Part shown: positions 1 through 8,523 of the stretch, piece by piece
Layout: each line of letters opens with the position of its first letter
Numbering within the stretch: the stretch's first letter is position 1
DNA from: an uncultured Paracoccaceae bacterium
GTDB taxonomy: Bacteria > Pseudomonadota > Alphaproteobacteria > Rhodobacterales > Rhodobacteraceae
Direction: 5' to 3'
NCBI GenBank assembly: GCA_947489705.1
Contig: CANLEQ010000004.1
Span: 1-64,000 of the forward strand
DNA: 64,000 bases
Notes under the pieces: generated by a model
Database searches by the model: none
What the model was told of the DNA's origin: nothing
What the model saw: the letters and a program-made list of their open reading frames with translations, nothing else
Position numbers and translations under genes: made by a program

Positions 1-28
1 TAAGCACGTGCTTAGGGATATCCCTAAG
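1..28. repeat. Two overlapping perfect palindromes at the left edge
   Basis: TAAGCACGTGCTTA (1-14) and CTTAGGGATATCCCTAAG (11-28) are each perfect inverted repeats and share the four bases CTTA. The second contains the stop codon of the truncated integrase (24-26). Such a pair is unlikely by chance and could be a recombination junction, a protein-binding site or the end of an element lying further left. The left palindrome begins exactly at the window edge, so it may extend. Function unknown. Confidence 0.6.
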
Positions 29-617
29 CCTCCATGGTCATGCTCGAGTGTCCGGTCGAAAAGGGGGCCAGTTCAGTATCGACACGCGCATCGTCTGTAG
101 CGACGTACAAAATCACCTTGCCTACAGACTGCACCAACTTCCTCGTGAGTTCCCGATGCCAGATCGGTCGGAACACCGAAATTAAGTCCTCAGGCAACAG
201 GTCGACCACTTGCCGCTTCCCGATTTTCGGGAACACATGTCCCTCCATCGCAGCGATCCAATTCGATGGGCGCGCAAGACTCTGACAATGAGCATGCCAA
301 TATTCTCGTGCTGCCTCTTCAAACGTAATACCGCGCCGCTGAGCTTCGCGCCGTTCGCGAAGTGGATCTAGTCCCCGGGCTCGCTGCGATGCAGCCCCGG
401 CAGCCTTCTCCCGCGCGACAGTGAGGGAAGTCGCAGGATACGTTCCAAGTCCCATGCGCTTTTCGATTCCACGCACGGTGTACCTATACACCCAGCTAGC
501 CGATCCAGCCGACGTAATCTTGAGCATGAGACCCCCTCCGTCACCGAGGGTCCGCCCTCTTTCAAAGTTTGCCATCGCCTGTTGGATGAGCTTCGAAGTC
601 AACTTTCCCCTTTTCAT
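24..617 (-). pseudogene. Truncated phage-type tyrosine integrase (P4-like, N-terminal half)
   Basis: The 197 residues begin with the arm-binding domain of P4/DUF4102 integrases: an N-terminal LTSKLIQQA-type helix, GDGGGLMLKI, the SWVYRYTVRG strand and a GLGTYPATSLTVAREKA segment. A core-binding domain follows (EYWHAHC, GHVFPKIGKRQVVDL, ending PIWH). Full-length relatives have about 400 residues and carry the catalytic R-H-R-Y set in the second half. Here the frame stops about 45 residues after PIWH, so the catalytic domain is absent. Either the gene is broken at the palindromes on the left edge or the rest lies outside the window in another frame. GC is lower than in the core genes to the right. 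It probably marks the end of a decayed genomic island. Confidence 0.75.
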
Positions 618-1296
618 ATGGTTCGGCTCCCCTGATCCAGTATCCGCCTCAGTATCCGAGCATATGTTGATTTTCGATATCGATCCAGTTCAGAAAGTCC
701 CTTTTTCTTGGATCATATCGCTACATGTAGAAGGTGACATTTCCCCTACGGGCTGCCACTTTCTTCGAGGATCGACAGCGACGACACCCGCCTTTCGGAG
801 TGGCATGTGTTCTCGCGACCGGGCATGTCGAAGAGGGATTGTCCGGCCGGACCGGCAAGTTGTCCTGCGGCATCCCCCCAAGCCATACGAGCATTCCGTG
901 CCCTCGGGGCCGATCCCTAACGCGTCGCTCGCAACACCTTGCGCGTGCAGGGAACGGGCGCGTTCCCGACGCTCCGCCCGAGCGGGTGGCAGTGACGCGG
1001 TTCTTCTACGACAGGACGATCATCAGGCGAGCGCGTCGCGCGCGACATCCGGGGGACGAATCGCGACCCGGCGGCCCGGACGCGCCCGACAGAGTCGTGC
1101 CCCCGCGCTCCGCGGAGTCGGACACACGCCAATTCACCCTGATGCCCCGGGGGCGCCGATGGACAACGGCGAACGCGGCCCTTCTCAAGATCGTCGAGCG
1201 GCGGGCCTTGCCACGACAGGCGGCATTCGGAAACTGCCCGGATTGCCGCGCAACCGGAGGGTCGTGCGCAGCCGAGACGCCGGCGGGCCGTACGGG
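618..1296. other. Gene-free stretch between integrase remnant and ccmG
   Basis: About 680 bases hold no convincing gene. The first ~150 bases are AT-richer, like the integrase; from about 800 the composition returns to high GC. Open frames here overlap ccmG or the integrase and encode Arg/Pro-rich sequence with no family resemblance, so I read them as shadows. I looked for a tRNA or tmRNA 3' end that could have served as the integration site and found none. The stretch may be a deletion scar. Confidence 0.5.
638..658. repeat. Short direct repeat CAGTATCCG upstream of the integrase
   Basis: CAGTATCCG occurs at 638-646 and 650-658, a 12-base period, just upstream of the integrase start codon. 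A related CAGTATC lies inside the integrase near 74-80. P4-type and lambda-type integrases bind short direct arm-type repeats near their own gene, so these could be arm sites. This is inferred from position and spacing only. Confidence 0.35.
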
Positions 1297-1836
1297 TCAG
1301 TCGCCCCGGGCGCGCTCGATCGCCGGCAGGATCTGGTCGTCGAGGCTGCGCTGCGTCAGCGGGCCCGCGAGCCGTTCGAGAACGCGTCCCTCGCCGTCGA
1401 TCACATAGGTTTCGGGCACCCCGTAGACGCCCCAGTCGCGCGCCACGCGGCCTTCCGCATCGGCGCCGAGCTCGGCGAACGGGTTGCCGAGCTCGGCGAG
1501 GAACGCCGCGGCATCCTCGGGATCGTCCTTGTAGTTGACGCCGTAGATCGGGATCCCCTGGGCGGCCAGTCCTTCGAGCTGCGGATGCTCCACGCGGCAG
1601 GGCACGCACCAGCTCGCCCAGAAATTGACCAGCTTCACGCCCTCCTCTTCGAGAAGGTCCCGGTCGAAGCCCGCATATTCCCCGAAGGGCGCGGCCTCCA
1701 GCGCGGGGGCCGCCCGCCCGACGAATGTCGAGGGCAGCGCATCGGGATCCTCGCGCTGCATCCCCGCGTAGAAGAGCCCGGCCAAACCCAGAAAGACCAC
1801 CGGCGGCACGACCGCCAGAAGCGAGATCCTAGCCAT
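1297..1836 (-). CDS. ccmG: Thiol:disulfide interchange protein CcmG/DsbE
   Basis: A 179-residue membrane-anchored periplasmic thioredoxin that keeps the apocytochrome c CxxCH cysteines reduced for haem attachment. An N-terminal hydrophobic anchor (about residues 5-25) is followed by a thioredoxin fold with the redox motif WCVPC (Cys77, Cys80) and the GVYGVPETYVID segment holding the cis-proline typical of CcmG. Length is normal for the family. It is the last gene of the ccmA-B-C-D-G run, and its start overlaps ccmD by 8 bases, implying translational coupling. The identification is secure. Confidence 0.95.
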   Translation of the reverse strand: MARISLLAVVPPVVFLGLAGLFYAGMQREDPDALPSTFVGRAAPALEAAPFGEYAGFDRDLLEEEGVKLVNFWASWCVPCRVEHPQLEGLAAQGIPIYGVNYKDDPEDAAAFLAELGNPFAELGADAEGRVARDWGVYGVPETYVIDGEGRVLERLAGPLTQRSLDDQILPAIERARGD

Positions 1837-1978
1837 GTCGACGTCCCTCGGCTGCTTGCAATGCCCGTTTTACGCGCCGCCCGCGCCAGATCGTGATGCC
1901 CACGAGCGTGAGAAGCAGGATCAGCGTCGCGGCATAGGCGAACCCCACCTCGAGGGCATAGCGTCCCAGATCGGGCAT
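1829..1978 (-). CDS. ccmD: Haem exporter protein CcmD (49 aa)
   Basis: A 49-residue single-pass membrane protein: a short N-terminus (MPDLGRYALEVGFAYA), one hydrophobic helix and a basic tail (WRGRRVKRAL), the standard CcmD layout. CcmD helps the CcmABC complex release holo-CcmE. The ATG at 1978 sits in TGATG with the ccmC stop, and the 3' end overlaps ccmG by 8 bases. This coupling fixes the start and supports the call despite the small size. Identification rests on position and topology, since CcmD sequences are poorly conserved. Confidence 0.9.
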   Translation of the reverse strand: MPDLGRYALEVGFAYAATLILLLTLVGITIWRGRRVKRALQAAEGRRHG

Positions 1979-2724
1979 CACGCCATCCTCTCGCGCAGGC
2001 GCAGCGCATGCAGGCGCCGCGCGCGGATTTCGGTGCGCGTCCCCGCGAGGACCAGCGCCAGGAATAGCAGAATGAACCCCGCCATGCTCAGCAGCAGCGG
2101 ATGATAGAACACGTCCGCCACGTTCTTCTCCCGGTCGAGGCTCAGCGAGGCGCCCTGATGCAGGCCCTGGTTCCAGAAATTCACCGCATAGCGCGACAGG
2201 ATCGCGAAGACGGAACCCACGAGGCAGAGGACACTGGTCAGGTCCGCGGCGGTGTCGGGATCGTCGATGGCGGCCCAGAGCGCCATGTAGCCCAGATAGA
2301 ACAGGAACAGGATCAGGAACGAGGTCAGCCGCGGGTCCCACGCCCAGAACGTACCCCACATCGGCTGGCCCCAGACGGCGCCGGTGATGAGCGCGATGAG
2401 CGTCATGGTGACGCCCACGGGTGCTGCGGCGCGCGCCGCCAGCGCGCTGACGTGATGGCGCCGGACCAGCCAGATCAGCGAGGCCACCAGCATCATCAGC
2501 CATCCGTTGATCGCCATCAGCGCGGCCGGGACGTGCAGATAGATGATCTTGACCGTCGAGCCCTGCCGGTAATCGTCGGGCGTGAAGAAGAAGCCCCAGA
2601 CCAGCCCGCCGACGAGACACACGCCCGCCAGGACCGAAAGGATCGGCACGGCGCGCGCGGTCAGCGACATGAAGCGCGCGGGGTTGGCGAGAGACCAGAA
2701 CGACGTGGAGAACGACATAGCCAT
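1978..2724 (-). CDS. ccmC: Haem exporter permease / haem handling protein CcmC
   Basis: A 248-residue, six-helix inner-membrane protein that presents haem to CcmE in cytochrome c maturation. The tryptophan-rich WWD-type motif WGTFWAWDPRLTS is at residues 123-135. The periplasmic haem-ligand histidines are His64 (YLHVP) and His189 (GLHQG). Length matches the family. It follows ccmB after about 60 bases without a gene and is coupled to ccmD by a one-base TGATG overlap. Confidence 0.96.
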   Translation of the reverse strand: MAMSFSTSFWSLANPARFMSLTARAVPILSVLAGVCLVGGLVWGFFFTPDDYRQGSTVKIIYLHVPAALMAINGWLMMLVASLIWLVRRHHVSALAARAAAPVGVTMTLIALITGAVWGQPMWGTFWAWDPRLTSFLILFLFYLGYMALWAAIDDPDTAADLTSVLCLVGSVFAILSRYAVNFWNQGLHQGASLSLDREKNVADVFYHPLLLSMAGFILLFLALVLAGTRTEIRARRLHALRLRERMA

Positions 2725-2783
2725 TCTCTATCCCCGCCCCGCGCCCATCTCAAGCACGCTAGCGGGTTCGTGACCCCGCGCGC

Positions 2784-3440
2784 TCATCGCAGGTTGACCC
2801 GCAGCGCGGCCGAGGTCGCGAAGGGCAGGATGGCGAGGCATCCGAGGCTGACCGCCCCCAGAAGGGCCAGCGGCACGAGGGGCGAAAGGCCCTCCGCCCC
2901 GCGCCGTGCCACATCCGCGCCGAAGATCAGCGTCGGCACGTAGAGCGGCAGCACCAGCAGCGACAAAAGCAGCCCGCCCCGCCGCAGCCCGACGGTCAGT
3001 GCCGCGCCGAATGCGCCGATCAGGCTCAGCGCGGGTGTGCCCGCCAGCAGCGAGACCGCGAGCCAGAGATGGCCGGGCCAGGGCAGCGCCAGCAGCACGG
3101 CGAGCGCCGGCGCCGCGAGGCAGAGCGGCAAGCCCGTGGTGATCCAGTGCGCGGCCGCCTTGGCCAGCGCCACCCCCTCGAGCGGAACCGGCGCGGTCGC
3201 CAGGAGATCGAGCGCGCCGTCCTCGCGGTCGAGCGCGAAGACCCGGTCGAGCGACAGAAGGCAGGCGAGCAGCGCGCCGATCCAGAGGATGCCCGGCGCC
3301 ACGGGCCCGAGCCGCGCGGTCTCGGGCCCGATCCCGAACGGCACCAGCACGACGACGATCAGGAAGAAGGCGAGGCCGAGCCCGAAGCCGCCCCCCGCCC
3401 GGACGCCCAGCCGCAGATCGCGCAGGAAGATCCGGGTCAT
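2784..3440 (-). CDS. ccmB: Haem exporter permease CcmB
   Basis: A 218-residue integral membrane protein with about six helices, the usual CcmB size. It is the permease partner of the CcmA ATPase in the complex that releases holo-CcmE. It starts with MTRIFLRDLRLGVRAGGG, a cytoplasmic segment typical of CcmB, and ends ALRVNLR. Its ATG overlaps the ccmA stop by four bases (ATGA), indicating coupled translation. Confidence 0.94.
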   Translation of the reverse strand: MTRIFLRDLRLGVRAGGGFGLGLAFFLIVVVLVPFGIGPETARLGPVAPGILWIGALLACLLSLDRVFALDREDGALDLLATAPVPLEGVALAKAAAHWITTGLPLCLAAPALAVLLALPWPGHLWLAVSLLAGTPALSLIGAFGAALTVGLRRGGLLLSLLVLPLYVPTLIFGADVARRGAEGLSPLVPLALLGAVSLGCLAILPFATSAALRVNLR

Positions 3441-4066
3441 TCCACCGCGCCCTCGGCGAAGACGTCGCCACGCGCCACCTCCGGCGCGGCGCGGAATGTC
3501 GAAAGGTCGAGGCGCGGCGCGGCGAGCCCCAGATCGACATGCGTTGCAAGCACCGCCATGCCGCCGCCGGCGAGGTGCCGCTCGACCGCGCGGGCGAACC
3601 GCCCCACGCTCGCCGCGTCGAGCGAGACGGTCGGCTCGTCCAAAAGCCAGACCGGCCGTCCGGTGAGGCCCATCCGCGCGAGCCCCAGCCGCCGCCGCTG
3701 CCCCGCCGAGAGGTGCTGCGCCGCGCGGTCCCTGAGAGGCGCAAGGTCGAACTCCTCCAGCACGCCCTCGATACCGCCGCGCAGGCCGTGCAGGCCGGCC
3801 CAGAATTCGAGGTTCTCCGCGACGCTGAGCGTGGCCTTCATCCCGTCGGAATGGGCGCCGAAGGCGATCCGGTCCGGGCCGGGGGCGACGCGGCCCGCCT
3901 GCGGCGGCTGCAATCCCGCCAGCGTGCGCAGCAGGCTGGTCTTGCCGATGCCGTTATGCCCCGTCAGGATCAGCGCGTCGCCGGGTGCCACACGGAACGA
4001 CAGCCCCTCCAGAAGCGGGACGCCCCCGCGCGAGACGGCCAGATCGCGGACCTCGAGCGCGCTCAC
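3437..4066 (-). CDS. ccmA: Haem exporter ATP-binding protein CcmA
   Basis: A 209-residue ABC ATPase with Walker A GHNGIGKT (residues 36-43), signature LSAGQ (119-123) and Walker B VWLLDEP (about 139-145). It powers the CcmABCD complex. I chose the GTG at 4066 because it overlaps the preceding gene's stop as GTGA and gives the normal CcmA length. Longer upstream starts in this frame add only Arg-rich, non-homologous sequence. Confidence 0.94.
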   Translation of the reverse strand: MSALEVRDLAVSRGGVPLLEGLSFRVAPGDALILTGHNGIGKTSLLRTLAGLQPPQAGRVAPGPDRIAFGAHSDGMKATLSVAENLEFWAGLHGLRGGIEGVLEEFDLAPLRDRAAQHLSAGQRRRLGLARMGLTGRPVWLLDEPTVSLDAASVGRFARAVERHLAGGGMAVLATHVDLGLAAPRLDLSTFRAAPEVARGDVFAEGAVE

Positions 4067-4419
4067 CCGACGGGCAGAAGCGCCGCGCCAATGCGGCGCC
4101 CCTCGCTCAGCAGGACGTTGTAGGTGCGGCAGGCCGCTGGCGAGGCCATTACCTCGACGCCGAGCCCGGTCTCCTCCAGCGCGGCGCGGAACTGCTCGGG
4201 TGCATGGGCGATCTCGCCGCCCGTCCCGACCAGCAAAACGTCGATCCGGTCGCGCGCGTGCAGCAGGGTCTCGAGATCCTGCCAGCCGCCCCATGGCGTG
4301 ACCCCGCCCGGCAGAACGGCAAGCGCGCCCTCGTGGGCGACGCCGCCCACGCGGAAGAAGCCGGGGCCGTAGCCGTCGATCGGCCGCTCGCCCTCGAAGG
4401 GCATCTCGTTGAGTTCCAT
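4063..4419 (-). CDS. Mth938-like domain protein (DUF498 / NDUFAF3 family)
   Basis: A 118-residue protein beginning MELNEMPFEGERPIDGYGPG, with the conserved family core FRVGGVAHEGALAVLPGG, LLVGTGGE and a C-terminal ACRTYNVLLSEGRRIGAALLPVG. The family includes the mitochondrial complex I assembly factor NDUFAF3; the bacterial role is not established. The ATG at 4419 has a clear GGAGG ribosome site. Its stop overlaps the ccmA GTG start (GTGA), so it is translationally tied to cytochrome c maturation while sitting downstream of secF. That context suggests a membrane-protein or respiratory-complex biogenesis role, which is inference. Confidence 0.85.
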   Translation of the reverse strand: MELNEMPFEGERPIDGYGPGFFRVGGVAHEGALAVLPGGVTPWGGWQDLETLLHARDRIDVLLVGTGGEIAHAPEQFRAALEETGLGVEVMASPAACRTYNVLLSEGRRIGAALLPVG

Positions 4420-4506
4420 GTCGCCTCCGGTATCGGTTGGCCCAAGACTAGTGCCGGACCGGCGGCCCCGCCACCCCCGCAAACGGGATGCCGGGCGTCC
4501 GACGCC

Positions 4507-5475
4507 TCAGCTGTCGATATTCGCGAACTGGTTGCCTTCGGTCTTGTCGGGCTTCGACCAGTCGCGCTTGACCCCGAGGAACAGCACCACGTTCTTGGCC
4601 ACGAAGACCGACGAATAGGTGCCCACCACGATGCCCCAGGTGATCGCGAAGACGAAACTGCGGATCACGTCGCCGCCCAGGACCAGAAGCGCGATCAGCG
4701 CGATCAGGGTGGTGCCGGAGGTCATCACCGTGCGGCTGAGGGTTTCGTTGACGCTGAGGTTCATCACGTCGCGCAGCGGGCGCTGCTTCCACTTGATCAG
4801 GTTCTCGCGCAGACGGTCGAAGATCACCACGGTGTCGTTGATGGAGTAACCGATGATCGTGAGGATCGCGGCGATCGTGGCCAGGTCGAACCGGATCTGC
4901 AGCAATGCGAAGATCCCGATCGTCAGGATCACGTCGTGGAACAGCGCCACGACCGCACCCAGCGAGAACTGCCATTCGAACCTGAGCCAGATATAGATCA
5001 GGATCGCCCCGAGCGACGCCGCCACGGCCAGGAACGCCGTCTGGATGAGCTCGCCCGACACTTTCGGGCCGACCGATTCGACCGACGGGAAGGTGATGCT
5101 CGGATCGACCTGCTGCAGCGCCTCCTCGACCGCGGCGATGGTCTCGGGCGTCACGCTTTCCGTTCCGTCCTGCGCCTGGATGCGCACCATGGCGGCGTTG
5201 CGATCCTCGCCGAAGCTTGGGTCGAAGATCTCGCTGATCGCCACGTCGCCGAGCCCCAGCGGCTCCATCGCCGCGCGATAGGCCGCGACATCCACCGATT
5301 GCTCGGACTGGGTGCGGATCGTCGTCCCCCCCTGGAAGTCGATGCCGAAATTGAGCCCCATCACCGCCCAGGCGAGCACCGACAGGACCATCGCCACGCA
5401 GGACGCGCCGAACGTGGTCTTGGCGTATTTGAAGAAATCGTAGTCGGTATCGTCACGGACCAGTCGCAAGCGCAT
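4507..5475 (-). CDS. secF: Protein translocase subunit SecF
   Basis: A 322-residue RND-type membrane protein, six helices plus one large periplasmic domain, which works with SecD to use the proton gradient in late protein export. The N-terminus has the SecF opening motif FGIDFQGGT, and TM4 shows GYSINDTVVIFDRLREN, which is diagnostic. One base separates it from secD. Size and motifs are typical. Confidence 0.97.
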   Translation of the reverse strand: MRLRLVRDDTDYDFFKYAKTTFGASCVAMVLSVLAWAVMGLNFGIDFQGGTTIRTQSEQSVDVAAYRAAMEPLGLGDVAISEIFDPSFGEDRNAAMVRIQAQDGTESVTPETIAAVEEALQQVDPSITFPSVESVGPKVSGELIQTAFLAVAASLGAILIYIWLRFEWQFSLGAVVALFHDVILTIGIFALLQIRFDLATIAAILTIIGYSINDTVVIFDRLRENLIKWKQRPLRDVMNLSVNETLSRTVMTSGTTLIALIALLVLGGDVIRSFVFAITWGIVVGTYSSVFVAKNVVLFLGVKRDWSKPDKTEGNQFANIDS

Positions 5476-5476
5476 C

Positions 5477-7138
5477 TCAGACCTCGATCGTTTTGGGGCG
5501 GCGGCGGTCGAACCAGGTGACCACCATCAGGCGCGTCACGAAGATCGCGGTGAACACGGATGTCAGGATCCCGAGGCCCAGCGTCACGGCAAAGCCGCGC
5601 ACCGGTCCCGAGCCCAGCATGAAGAGGATCGTCGCGATGATGAACGTGGTGATGTTGGCGTCGACGATCGCCGAGAGCGCCTTCTCGTATCCGAGCGAGA
5701 TCGCCCGGCTCGGCCCCCGCGCCGTCTTGAGCTCCTCGCGGATCCGCTCGAAGACCAGCACGTTCGCGTCGACCGCCATACCGATGGTCAGCACGATGCC
5801 CGCGATACCCGGAAGCGTCAGCGTGGCGCCGATCATGCTCAGCAGGCCGAAGATCAGCCCCACATTGATCAGCAGCGCGATATTGGCGAAGACCCCGAAG
5901 AGGCCGTAGCTCGCCCACATGAAGGCCAGCACCAGCACGAACGCGACGATGCAGGCGATCTGCCCCGCCTCGATGCTGTCTTGGCCGAGTTCCGGGCCGA
6001 TCGTGCGTTCCTCGAGGAAGGTGAGCTCGGCGGGAAGTGCTCCGGCACGCAGAAGCACGGCAAGCTGGGTGGATTCCTCGACCGTGAAATTGCCGGTGAT
6101 GATGCCGCTGCCGCCGGGGATGTGGCTCTGGATCACCGGGGCGCTGATCACCTCCTCGTCGAGCACGATGGCGAAGGGCGATCCGATATTCTCGGCGGTG
6201 TAGTCGCCGAAGGCGCGCGCGCCGGCGGGGTTGAACCGGAAGGTGACCGCAGGCTGGCCGTTCTGGTCGAACGAGGGCTGCGCGTCCACCAGCTGCTCGC
6301 CGCTGACCACGGGCGTGCGTTCGAGCGTGTAATACGTCCCCGGCGCGTCGAGCAGCGGATAGACGACCTGGCGCGAACTCTGGCTCGCATCGGGATCGCC
6401 GGAGCGGCTGATCACGGGGTTGAAGGTCAGCTGAGCGGTGGTGCCGATCAGCGCCTTGAGCTCCTCGGCCGAGCCGATGCCCGGAACCTGGATCAGGATG
6501 CGGTCCTCGCCCTGGCGCTGGATCGTCGGCTCGCGCGTGCCGACCTCGTCGACGCGGCGGCGGATGATCTCGAGGCTCTGGCGGATGGTGCGGTCGTCGG
6601 TGGCGGCCCGCTCGGCCTCGCTGAGGCGGATGGTGAGCTCGTCGCCGTCCCCCGCCACGTCGAGATCCTGCGACCCCACCCCCGAGAGCGTCGTCACCGG
6701 CTGCGCCAGGCCGCGCGCAATCTCGAGCGCGCGGGGCATGCCCGACGGATCGCTCAGCCGCACCACGATGGCGTCGCCCCCCTGGTCCACGCGGCGGATC
6801 GTGCCGACCGCGTCGCGGGCGTCGCGCAGCGCGTCGCGCAGCTCGGGCCAGAGCCCGTCCATGCGTCCCTCGTAGACATCCTCGACCTGGACCTCGGCCA
6901 GAAGATGCGCGCCCCCGCGCAGATCGAGCCCGAGATTGACCAGGCCCGACGGCAGCCACGAGGGCCACAGCCCCGCCTCGTCGCGACGTTCGGGCGTCGC
7001 CCCCAGCGTCTCGATCGCGGCGCGGGCATCGTTGGACCGCTCCACCCGGCTGTAGAACGCGTTGGGAAGCGCCAGAAGCAGACCGATCGCCACGAGCGAC
7101 CAGATCAGGATCCGTCTCCAGAGGGGGATATGAAGCAT
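5477..7138 (-). CDS. secD: Protein translocase subunit SecD
   Basis: A 553-residue partner of SecF. An N-terminal membrane helix is followed by LGLDLRGGAHLLAEV (the SecD P1 start), a large periplasmic domain, and a C-terminal RND block with MAVDANVLVFERIREE in TM4. It lies between yajC and secF in the conserved yajC-secD-secF order. The periplasmic P1 head is expected to bind emerging substrate. No anomalies. Confidence 0.97.
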   Translation of the reverse strand: MLHIPLWRRILIWSLVAIGLLLALPNAFYSRVERSNDARAAIETLGATPERRDEAGLWPSWLPSGLVNLGLDLRGGAHLLAEVQVEDVYEGRMDGLWPELRDALRDARDAVGTIRRVDQGGDAIVVRLSDPSGMPRALEIARGLAQPVTTLSGVGSQDLDVAGDGDELTIRLSEAERAATDDRTIRQSLEIIRRRVDEVGTREPTIQRQGEDRILIQVPGIGSAEELKALIGTTAQLTFNPVISRSGDPDASQSSRQVVYPLLDAPGTYYTLERTPVVSGEQLVDAQPSFDQNGQPAVTFRFNPAGARAFGDYTAENIGSPFAIVLDEEVISAPVIQSHIPGGSGIITGNFTVEESTQLAVLLRAGALPAELTFLEERTIGPELGQDSIEAGQIACIVAFVLVLAFMWASYGLFGVFANIALLINVGLIFGLLSMIGATLTLPGIAGIVLTIGMAVDANVLVFERIREELKTARGPSRAISLGYEKALSAIVDANITTFIIATILFMLGSGPVRGFAVTLGLGILTSVFTAIFVTRLMVVTWFDRRRPKTIEV

Positions 7139-7216
7139 GGAATGCGCCTCCGGGCGCGCGGATGTGATACGGATGCGCGACGGCCCCGCGGGCCGCCGCA
7201 GCGGATGGCGCGGCGC

Positions 7217-7537
7217 CTAGCTCTCGGTGGGTTCCGTCCGCTGGCGGACCTGCGCGATGGTCGACTTGATCACGCGGACCTTGACGCCCTCGGCGATCTC
7301 GACATCGGCCTCGCCTTCCTGCACCTTGACCACCTTGCCCAGAAGACCGCCGGCGGTCACGACCTGGTCGCCGCGGCGCAGCGCCTCGACCATCTTCTGA
7401 TGCTCCTTGACCTTCTTCTGCTGCGGTCGGATCAGCAGGAAGTACATGATCGCGAAGATCAGGATCAGCGGCACGAAACTGGCAAAGGCGCCACCGGCAC
7501 CTCCGACGGACTGGGCATAGGCAGGCGTTGCGAACAT
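7217..7537 (-). CDS. yajC: Preprotein translocase accessory subunit YajC
   Basis: A 106-residue small membrane protein: one N-terminal helix ending in YFLLIRPQQKK, the YajC signature, then a soluble domain with GDQVVTAGGLLGKV. The ATG at 7537 has a GAGGA ribosome site about 10 bases upstream; longer in-frame starts are Arg-rich and unsupported. It is the first gene of the Sec/Ccm run, divergent from the protease gene at 7775. Confidence 0.95.
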   Translation of the reverse strand: MFATPAYAQSVGGAGGAFASFVPLILIFAIMYFLLIRPQQKKVKEHQKMVEALRRGDQVVTAGGLLGKVVKVQEGEADVEIAEGVKVRVIKSTIAQVRQRTEPTES

Positions 7538-7774
7538 TTGGATATCCTCGGTCTGTCGAACCGACGGCCCGTCGGGGGCCCCGGCCTTGAAATCGCGCAA
7601 ACCTCTAGCTGGGGGGGCGGTGGTTGTCCAGCAAGCCCCGCCCCCGCGCGGTGACGCGCGATGACAGGGACGTGAGCACGCCCCCCGGCGCCGCCACTTC
7701 CGCGCGACCGGCACACGCGCCCGGCGCGAGCCGCCACTTGCCAAGCCGCCCGTTTGCGCGTTGCATGGCCCGCG

Positions 7775-8455
7775 ATGATCCTTCCCCGCCTCTCCGCGAT
7801 CGCGCTCGCGATCCTCTGCGCGCTGCCCGTGCCGGCCCAGACGCCCGAGACCGCCCGGACGACCGAGACCGCCCTGCCCGAGCTGCCGGGCGTCGGACGG
7901 CTGGCCACGCGGCAGGAGGATTCCCGCCCGAGTTGCTCGGGCACCCTGATCGGCCCGCGCCAGGTTCTGACGGCCGCCCATTGCACCGGCGACGGCGGCC
8001 CGGCCCGCTGGCTCAACTTCTTCATCGGCTGGACCGGGGACGGCGCCGCCGAACGCATCAAGGTGCGCAGCGCGCTGCGCGGACGCCGCGCCCTGCGCCA
8101 GTCCGAGCGCAGCGCCGACGTCGCCATCCTCAACCTCACCCATCCCCCGCGAACGGCCGAACCGCTGCCGGTCGCGCGTGGCCTCGCGGCGGGCGGCATT
8201 GCCCGCGTCATCGCCTATCCGTGGAATGAGGATTACGAGCGCCGCGACCAGACCTGCCCCGTCATCGAGATCCGCGGCGCCGAAGTGCTGCTCGACTGTC
8301 CCGCGCAGGGGGGCATGTCGGGCGGGCCGGTCCTCGTCAATCGCGGCGGCGGATGGGCCGTGGCGGGCGTGGTGATCGCGCGCGTCGGCACCGACCGGAC
8401 GCTGGCGATCCGGCTCGACCGCGTCGATCTCGACGGCCTGCCCGAGATTCCCTGA
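7775..8455 (+). CDS. Secreted trypsin-like serine protease
   Basis: A 226-residue protein with a signal peptide (hydrophobic to about residue 21, cleavage near PVPAQT) and a chymotrypsin fold. The triad is visible: His69 in VLTAAHC, Asp115 in SADVAIL and Ser182 in GMSGGP. Cysteines flank the active-site histidine and serine strands, consistent with disulfides in the periplasm. I chose the ATG at 7775, which gives a clean signal peptide, over a TTG at 7754. It lies between yajC (divergent) and serS. The substrate cannot be inferred. Confidence 0.85.
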   Translation: MILPRLSAIALAILCALPVPAQTPETARTTETALPELPGVGRLATRQEDSRPSCSGTLIGPRQVLTAAHCTGDGGPARWLNFFIGWTGDGAAERIKVRSALRGRRALRQSERSADVAILNLTHPPRTAEPLPVARGLAAGGIARVIAYPWNEDYERRDQTCPVIEIRGAEVLLDCPAQGGMSGGPVLVNRGGGWAVAGVVIARVGTDRTLAIRLDRVDLDGLPEIP

Positions 8456-8523
8456 CGCAAATTCGGGTTCAAGCCGGCCGCGCGATCGGTCATACGGAAC
8501 CCAGTTCCCGAACGGAGGCCAGA

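Noticed and set aside
618-1296. tRNA or tmRNA target for the integrase
   Set aside because: No T-arm-like TTCGA sequence with a pairing acceptor stem is present on either strand.
421-1896. Long open frame on the plus strand across the integrase, the empty stretch and ccmG
   Set aside because: It crosses two real minus-strand genes and encodes Arg/Pro-rich sequence with no family resemblance; a high-GC shadow.
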